From Pseudoclavibacter sp. CFCC 11306 (GTDB taxonomy: Bacteria > Actinomycetota > Actinomycetes > Actinomycetales > Microbacteriaceae): a stretch of DNA of 64,000 nucleotides. The stretch covers positions 372,001-436,000 of the forward strand of contig NZ_WBKF01000001.1 of NCBI RefSeq assembly GCF_008831235.1, written 5' to 3'. The position numbers and the translations under genes were made by a program. Positions within the stretch are counted from its first letter, which is position 1. Every line of letters starts with the position of its first letter. Positions 59,109-64,000 of the stretch are shown one piece after another. The notes below the pieces were generated by a model. The model saw nothing but the letters and a program-made list of their open reading frames with translations, made no database searches and was not told the DNA's origin.

Positions 59109-59488
59109 GCTCAGATTGGACCTTTCATAGGGAGTGTGTCTGAGCGCGGGTCCAGGTGAGATTCAGGTGGGCTCGCGACACGAAGCAAGTTACGTCGCGT
59201 GGGTGCTGCTTCGGCAACCGGGAGGTAGCGAGCAGGTGAATTCATACGGCGTCGGGCACCGTGTCAGGGAGGCCACGTTCACCCCGTACACTGAGAGGGT
59301 CTTTCCACAGTGGAGTGGTGACGCGCTGTTCGACGCGTTCCGGCACCTGCTGTGGCGTTCCCGCCGGCGCGAGCCGTGCATCCTCGAAGCGATCAGATCG
59401 TATTCGGTTGCTCGGCGAAGCCACTGGGATGCTTGTCGCTTCCCTTACACTGATCTGTGGTCAACAACCAAACGAAGGTGAGGAACTG
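59109..59488 (+). promoter_or_regulatory. aceE upstream region
   Basis: A 380-base gap between the phosphatase and aceE genes with no supported gene. TACACT (59446-59451) may be the -10 of aceE; no good -35 was found. AAGGTGAGG at 59475-59483 is its ribosome binding site. Nothing else in the region stood out. Confidence 0.5.
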
Positions 59489-62215
59489 ATGGCGGTAAAC
59501 AGCCAGGATCCGTACGAGCCCGACTACGTCGACAGTGATGTGGACGAGACACGCGAATGGCAGCAGTCGCTCGACGAGCTCGTATCGGCCCACGGTCGCG
59601 GTCGCGCGCGTGAGATCATGATGAGTCTCATCAAGCGGTCCAAAGATCTGCAGCTGAACGTGCCGATGATCCCCACGACCGACTACATCAATACGATCGC
59701 GACCGAGAACGAGCCGGCCTTCCCCGGTGATGAAGAGCTCGAACGCAAGTACCGTCGCTGGATCCGCTGGAACGCCGCCGTGCTGGTGCATCGCGCACAG
59801 CGCCCGGGCATCGAAGTCGGTGGGCACATCTCGACGTATGCGTCGTCGGCAGCGCTCTACGAGGTCGGTTTCAACCACTTCTTCCGCGGGCCGAATCATC
59901 CAGGCGGTGGTGACCAGATCTTCATGCAGGGTCACGCCTCTCCTGGCATCTACGCTCGTTCGTTCCTCGAGGGGCGTCTCAGCAGCGAAGAGCTCGATGG
60001 CTTCCGTCAGGAGCATTCAGTGCCGGGCGGACTTCCCTCGTATCCGCACCCGCGGCACATGGACAACTACTGGCAGTTCCCGACCGTCTCAATGGGCATC
60101 GGCCCGATGAACGCGATTTACCAGGCGCAGGCCAATCGATACCTGCACAACCACGGCATCAAAGACACCTCGCAGCAGCACGTCTGGGCGTTCCTGGGCG
60201 ATGGTGAGATGGACGAGCCCCAGTCACGCGGTCTGCTGCAGGTCGCAGCGAACGACCAGCTCGACAACCTGACCTTCGTGATCAACTGCAACCTGCAGCG
60301 ACTCGACGGGCCGGTGCGCGGCAACACGAAGATCATCCAGGAGCTCGAGTCGTTCTTCCGCGGTGCGGGCTGGAACGTCATCAAGGTCGTCTGGAGCCGT
60401 GAGTGGGACGAACTGCTTGCGCGTGACACCGATGGCGCACTCGTCAAGCTCATGAACGACACCCCAGACGGCGACTTCCAGACGTACAAGACCGAAGACG
60501 GCGCATATGTGCGCGAGAACTTCTTCGGGCGCGACCCGCGCACCCTCGAACTCGTCAAGGACTACTCCGACGATCAGGTCTGGGCGCTGCAGCGCGGCGG
60601 TCACGACTACCGCAAGGTGTATGCGGCCTACAAGTCAGCCATGGAGCACACCGGGTCGCCCACAGTGATCCTTGCTCACACCATCAAGGGCTACGGCCTC
60701 GGCCCCTCGTTCGAAGGCCGCAACGCCACGCACCAGATGAAGAAGCTGACGGTCGACGACCTGAAGACCTTCCGCGATCACATGCGCATTCCGATCAGCG
60801 ATGCACAGATCGAGGCCGAAGATCACTGGGCGCCCCCGTACTACCACCCCGGCAACGACGCTCCCGAGATTCGGTACATGCGCGAGCGTCGTGCAGAGCT
60901 CGGCGGCTACATCCCCGATCGCCAGAACCACCCGACCCACATCGACCTGCCGCCCAAGAAGGCCTACGGCTCGGTCAAGAAGGGCTCGGGCAAGCAGAAG
61001 GTCGCCACCACAATGGCCTTCGTGCGTCTGCTCAAAGATCTGCTGGCACAGAAGGGCTGGGAGAAGCGATTCGTGCCGATCGTGCCCGACGAGGCACGCA
61101 CCTTCGGCCTCGACTCGTTCTTCCCCTCGAAGAAGATCTACAACCCGCACGGCCAGCACTACACCTCGGTCGACCGCGAGCTGCTGCTGGCGTACAAAGA
61201 GAGCCCGCAGGGTCTGATCTACCACGTCGGGATCAACGAGGACGGCGCGGCCTCTGCGTTCACGGCGCTCGGCACGTCGTACTCGACGCAGGGCGAGATC
61301 ATGGTGCCGGTCTACCTCTTCTACTCGATGTTCGGCTTCCAGCGCACCGGCGACGTGCTCTGGGCGGCGACCGACGCACGAGCCCGCGGATTCCTGCTGG
61401 GGGCGACAGCTGGTCGTACGACTCTGACCGGCGAGGGCCTGCAGCATGCTGACGGTCACTCCCCGATTCTGGCGTCGACCAACCCCGCAGTCATCACGTA
61501 CGATCCCGCATACTCATACGAGATCGCGCACATCGTCGAGAGCGGCCTCGACCGCATGTACGGCGGCACACATCCGAACCCCGACGTGATCTACTACCTG
61601 ACCGTCTACAACGAGCCGATTCAGCAGCCTGCCGAACCGGAAGACGTCGACGTCGAGGGCATCGTCAAAGGCATCCACCGTGTGGCGCTTGCTCCTCGCG
61701 GCGAGGCGCAGGGGCAGATTCTCGCCTCGGGCGTCGCCGTGCCGTGGGCGCTGCAGGCGCAGCAGATCCTGGCCGATGACTGGAACGTGAACGTCGACGT
61801 CTGGTCGGTGACCAGCTGGAACGAGCTGCGTCGCGACGGCGTCGCCGCCGAGGAGCATAACTTCCTGCACCCCGAAGAGACGCCGAAGACCGCCTTCGTC
61901 AGCGAGAGGCTGCGTGGAGCGAAGGGCCCGATCGTCGCGGTCACCGACTTCACGAAGGCCGTGCCCGATCAGATCCGCCAGTTCGTCGACCAGCCCTTCG
62001 CCACGCTGGGCGCCGACGACTTCGGCTTCAGCGACACCCGCGCCGCAGCCCGCCGCTACTTCAAGATCGACGCTGAGTCGATCGTGGTGCGCATGCTGCA
62101 GCAGCTCGCCGAACAGGGCGTCGTCAGCCGACAGGCCGCGACCGAGGCCATCACTCGCTACGACCTGCTGAACATCCCGTCACCCGAGATCGAGGCTGAA
62201 TCAGCGCATGAGTGA
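59489..62215 (+). CDS. aceE: pyruvate dehydrogenase E1 component (homodimeric)
   Basis: Decarboxylates pyruvate with thiamine diphosphate and transfers the acetyl group to the lipoyl domain of E2, making acetyl-CoA. It has 908 residues, the size of the single-chain AceE type. The thiamine diphosphate motif [14 protein letters not shown]...NLTFVINCN is near residues 229-262. Other features: [46 protein letters not shown] and [16 protein letters not shown] (flexible active-site loop). The E2 and E3 are supplied by sucB and lpdA 40 kb away in this window. It is followed by fasR, whose start overlaps its stop by eight bases. Confidence 0.97.
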   Translation: MAVNSQDPYEPDYVDSDVDETREWQQSLDELVSAHGRGRAREIMMSLIKRSKDLQLNVPMIPTTDYINTIATENEPAFPGDEELERKYRRWIRWNAAVLVHRAQRPGIEVGGHISTYASSAALYEVGFNHFFRGPNHPGGGDQIFMQGHASPGIYARSFLEGRLSSEELDGFRQEHSVPGGLPSYPHPRHMDNYWQFPTVSMGIGPMNAIYQAQANRYLHNHGIKDTSQQHVWAFLGDGEMDEPQSRGLLQVAANDQLDNLTFVINCNLQRLDGPVRGNTKIIQELESFFRGAGWNVIKVVWSREWDELLARDTDGALVKLMNDTPDGDFQTYKTEDGAYVRENFFGRDPRTLELVKDYSDDQVWALQRGGHDYRKVYAAYKSAMEHTGSPTVILAHTIKGYGLGPSFEGRNATHQMKKLTVDDLKTFRDHMRIPISDAQIEAEDHWAPPYYHPGNDAPEIRYMRERRAELGGYIPDRQNHPTHIDLPPKKAYGSVKKGSGKQKVATTMAFVRLLKDLLAQKGWEKRFVPIVPDEARTFGLDSFFPSKKIYNPHGQHYTSVDRELLLAYKESPQGLIYHVGINEDGAASAFTALGTSYSTQGEIMVPVYLFYSMFGFQRTGDVLWAATDARARGFLLGATAGRTTLTGEGLQHADGHSPILASTNPAVITYDPAYSYEIAHIVESGLDRMYGGTHPNPDVIYYLTVYNEPIQQPAEPEDVDVEGIVKGIHRVALAPRGEAQGQILASGVAVPWALQAQQILADDWNVNVDVWSVTSWNELRRDGVAAEEHNFLHPEETPKTAFVSERLRGAKGPIVAVTDFTKAVPDQIRQFVDQPFATLGADDFGFSDTRAAARRYFKIDAESIVVRMLQQLAEQGVVSRQAATEAITRYDLLNIPSPEIEAESAHE

Positions 62216-63473
62216 TCACACCGCCGCGGGCGGTGGCAGTCGGGCCAGCGATCGTTCACAGACGCTGACCCGACTGCGCTCAGTGAGCGGCGAGATGGCG
62301 ACGGCCACGCTGCAGCGTCTCGACGAAACCCTGCCCTGGTACGCTGCGCTGCCGCCCGCCCGGCGCTCGGCGATCGGTCTGGTCGCCCAGTCTGGCATCC
62401 AGTCGTTCATTAACTGGTTCGCCAGTCGCGGCCTCCCGAGCGACTCCGGCACCGCCGAGAGCGAGCCGACGTCGGCCGCCGAGGCATCGCATCCTCATAC
62501 GGATGCGTGGGTCGCGGCCGACATCTTCGGCAACGCCCCGAGAGAGCTGATTCGGTCGGTCTCGCTGCAGCAGACGCTGCAACTGGTGCAGGTCGTGATC
62601 TCGGTCGTGCAGGAGCAGTTCACCTCGGACGACCCCGAGCTGCGACTCGCCTTTCTCACTTACTCGCGCGATGTGGCCTTCGCCGCCGCAGATGTGTATG
62701 CGAAGGCGGCCGAGGCGCGTGGGCAGTGGGACGACCGCCTGGAGGCACTGGTGGTCGACTCGGTGCTGAACGGTGAGTCGGCCGATGAGCTGCCCAGTCG
62801 CGTGGCCGCACTCGGCTGGCAGGCCGTCGGAGAGGTCAACGCCGTGATCGCCTCGGTGCATGGCGTTCCCGATCTCGACCAGCTGCGCCGTCAGGCCCGT
62901 CAGCTCGGCGCAGAGCTGCTTGTGGGCGTGCAGGCAGATCGGCTCGTTCTGGTGCTCGCTGAATCAGAGCACGAAGAGGGTGTGGAACGTTCGGCGGCCT
63001 TCTCAGTGCAGCGGGTCGTCAGCGGTCTGATGTCGCACTTCAGCGACGGCCCGATCGTCATCGGCCCGCCTGTTCCCACGGTGCTCGAGGCGAGCACCTC
63101 GGCCCAGGCAGCCCAGGCCGGCTTCACTGCGGTCGCCGGCTGGCAGTCGGCACCGCGGCCCACGCTCGCCGACGACGTGCTGCCCGAGCGTGCGCTTGCC
63201 GGCGACCCCTTGGCACGCGTCACGCTGATTCAGCGCGCATATCTGCCTCTGGTGCAGCAGACCACCGACCTGCTCGGCACGCTGCGCGCCTATCTCGAGA
63301 GCGGTCGTTCGCTCGAGGGCACGGCTCGGGCTCTCTATGTGCACCCCAACACGGTGCGCTATCGGCTGCGTCGCATCGCAGAGGTGGTCGGTTGGGATCC
63401 GACCGAGCCACGCGACGCGCTCATTCTGCAGACGGCGCTGATTCTCGGTGCCATCAACGACACGCATGAGTGA
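62208..63473 (+). CDS. fasR: fatty acid synthesis regulator FasR (PucR-like)
   Basis: A 421-residue transcription factor of the PucR/CdaR type. The N-terminal part (about 20-200) has no named domain; the middle is a GGDEF-related PucR domain; the C-terminal 60 residues have the PucR helix-turn-helix [20 protein letters not shown]. In Streptomyces coelicolor, FasR is encoded between aceE and fabD and activates the fabD operon; the same order is seen here. It is translationally coupled to aceE. A FasR operator is expected in the 96 bases before fabD, but I could not identify one by eye. Confidence 0.88.
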   Translation: MSDHTAAGGGSRASDRSQTLTRLRSVSGEMATATLQRLDETLPWYAALPPARRSAIGLVAQSGIQSFINWFASRGLPSDSGTAESEPTSAAEASHPHTDAWVAADIFGNAPRELIRSVSLQQTLQLVQVVISVVQEQFTSDDPELRLAFLTYSRDVAFAAADVYAKAAEARGQWDDRLEALVVDSVLNGESADELPSRVAALGWQAVGEVNAVIASVHGVPDLDQLRRQARQLGAELLVGVQADRLVLVLAESEHEEGVERSAAFSVQRVVSGLMSHFSDGPIVIGPPVPTVLEASTSAQAAQAGFTAVAGWQSAPRPTLADDVLPERALAGDPLARVTLIQRAYLPLVQQTTDLLGTLRAYLESGRSLEGTARALYVHPNTVRYRLRRIAEVVGWDPTEPRDALILQTALILGAINDTHE

Positions 63474-63569
63474 TTGCGGCCGTTTATCGGTTCCTGCTAA
63501 AGGGATCCAAGTGATTTCGTGCGGATTCTCCACACAATACTGGGGCCTGTGTCGACAAGGATGGAGACG

Positions 63570-64000
63570 ATGATTCTTCTCGCCTGCCCTGGACAGGGCT
63601 CACAGAAGCCCGGCTTTCTGACGCCGTGGCTTGAACGTCCCGAACTCCGCGAACTGGCCGAGCAGCTCTCGACGGCCACCGGCATCGATCTGGTCGAGGC
63701 CGGCACCGTCTCTGACGCCGACACGATTCGTGACACCGCGATCGCACAGCCGCTCATCGTGGCAGCCGGTCTGATCAGTGCTCAGGCACTCACAGCCGAG
63801 CTTTCCGCTCGCGGTGTCGACTCGGCACCGTTCGGCTACGCGGGGCACTCCGTCGGCGAGATCACCGCCGCAGCTCTGGCTGGTGTGTTCACGGCTGAGA
63901 CCGCCGCTCGCTTCGTGCGCGAACGCAGCCAGGCGATGGCACAGGCCGCGGCGGCGACGCCGACCACCATGGCAGCCGTGATCGGCGGCGACCGCACCGA
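63570..64000 (+). CDS. fabD: malonyl-CoA:ACP transacylase (3' end beyond window)
   Basis: Transfers malonyl from CoA to acyl-carrier protein, the first committed step of fatty-acid chain extension. About 143 residues are in the window; the gene runs off the right edge (full length about 300). MILLACPGQGSQKPGF is the standard N-terminus, and the nucleophile Ser94 lies in AGHSVGEITAAALAG. The start ATG 63570 has GGAG upstream; an in-frame ATG three codons earlier is possible. The fabH, acpP and fabF genes are expected beyond the edge. Confidence 0.95.
   Translation, partial: MILLACPGQGSQKPGFLTPWLERPELRELAEQLSTATGIDLVEAGTVSDADTIRDTAIAQPLIVAAGLISAQALTAELSARGVDSAPFGYAGHSVGEITAAALAGVFTAETAARFVRERSQAMAQAAAATPTTMAAVIGGDRT

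Overview
The window is a high-GC actinobacterial chromosome segment that is almost wholly protein-coding. Gene content and order point to Micrococcales, most likely Microbacteriaceae. The supporting evidence is: DUF3159/DUF3710/dut/DUF3093/DUF4193/sepH next to a topoisomerase IV pair (parC, parE) and a primary sigma factor; the lpdA-sucB-DUF4191-RDD-glnA-glnE-glnA2 block shared with other Actinobacteria; an rnpB gene of bacterial type A; and the aceE-fasR-fabD order. I saw no insertion sequence, prophage, CRISPR array or rRNA operon. This is mostly core genome with a few accessory patches. The assignment rests on gene content only; no 16S or similar marker is present.

Layout. 1-15.9 kb: aconitase (cut by the left edge), membrane and cytoplasmic proteins of unknown function, dUTPase, SepH, a secreted-type phosphodiesterase, topoisomerase IV A and B converging, SigA, an SDR with an altered active site, and a PAC2 protein. 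16-31 kb: central carbon and nitrogen core, with dihydrolipoamide dehydrogenase and E2 (lpdA-sucB), then glnA with a GlnR-like operator, glnE and glnA2, methionine aminopeptidase, polyphosphate glucokinase, RNase P RNA and a NIF3 protein. The lipB-lipA pair that lies between sucB and DUF4191 in Mycobacterium tuberculosis is missing; a membrane-anchored, kinase-like protein of unknown function sits there instead.

31-50.8 kb is more accessory: two FKBP lipoproteins, an orphan ECF S component, a processive GT2 glycosyltransferase followed by an orphan ParA, a polar amino-acid ABC transporter with a thioesterase, a large LuxR-type regulator, and a compact exopolysaccharide-like locus (processive GT2 divergent from nucleotide-sugar dehydrogenase, epimerase and secreted polysaccharide deacetylase), then two bacterial PH-domain membrane proteins.

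50.8-59.1 kb is a patchwork of stress and transport genes: SnoaL-like protein, HxlR regulator divergent from a quinone-oxidoreductase-type dehydrogenase, ClbS-like protein, tRNA-Val(UAC), a striking symmetric repeat cluster, peroxiredoxin, ECF S component coupled to a siderophore-interacting reductase, an APC permease, and a sortase-anchored PAP2 phosphatase. 59.5-64 kb is pyruvate dehydrogenase E1, the fatty-acid synthesis regulator FasR and the start of fabD, linking acetyl-CoA production to lipid synthesis.

Across the window many genes (dut, map, parA, HxlR and its divergent dehydrogenase, peroxiredoxin and others) have a TANNNT-like -10 box only 6-7 bases before the start codon and no ribosome binding site, so they are probably transcribed as leaderless mRNAs.
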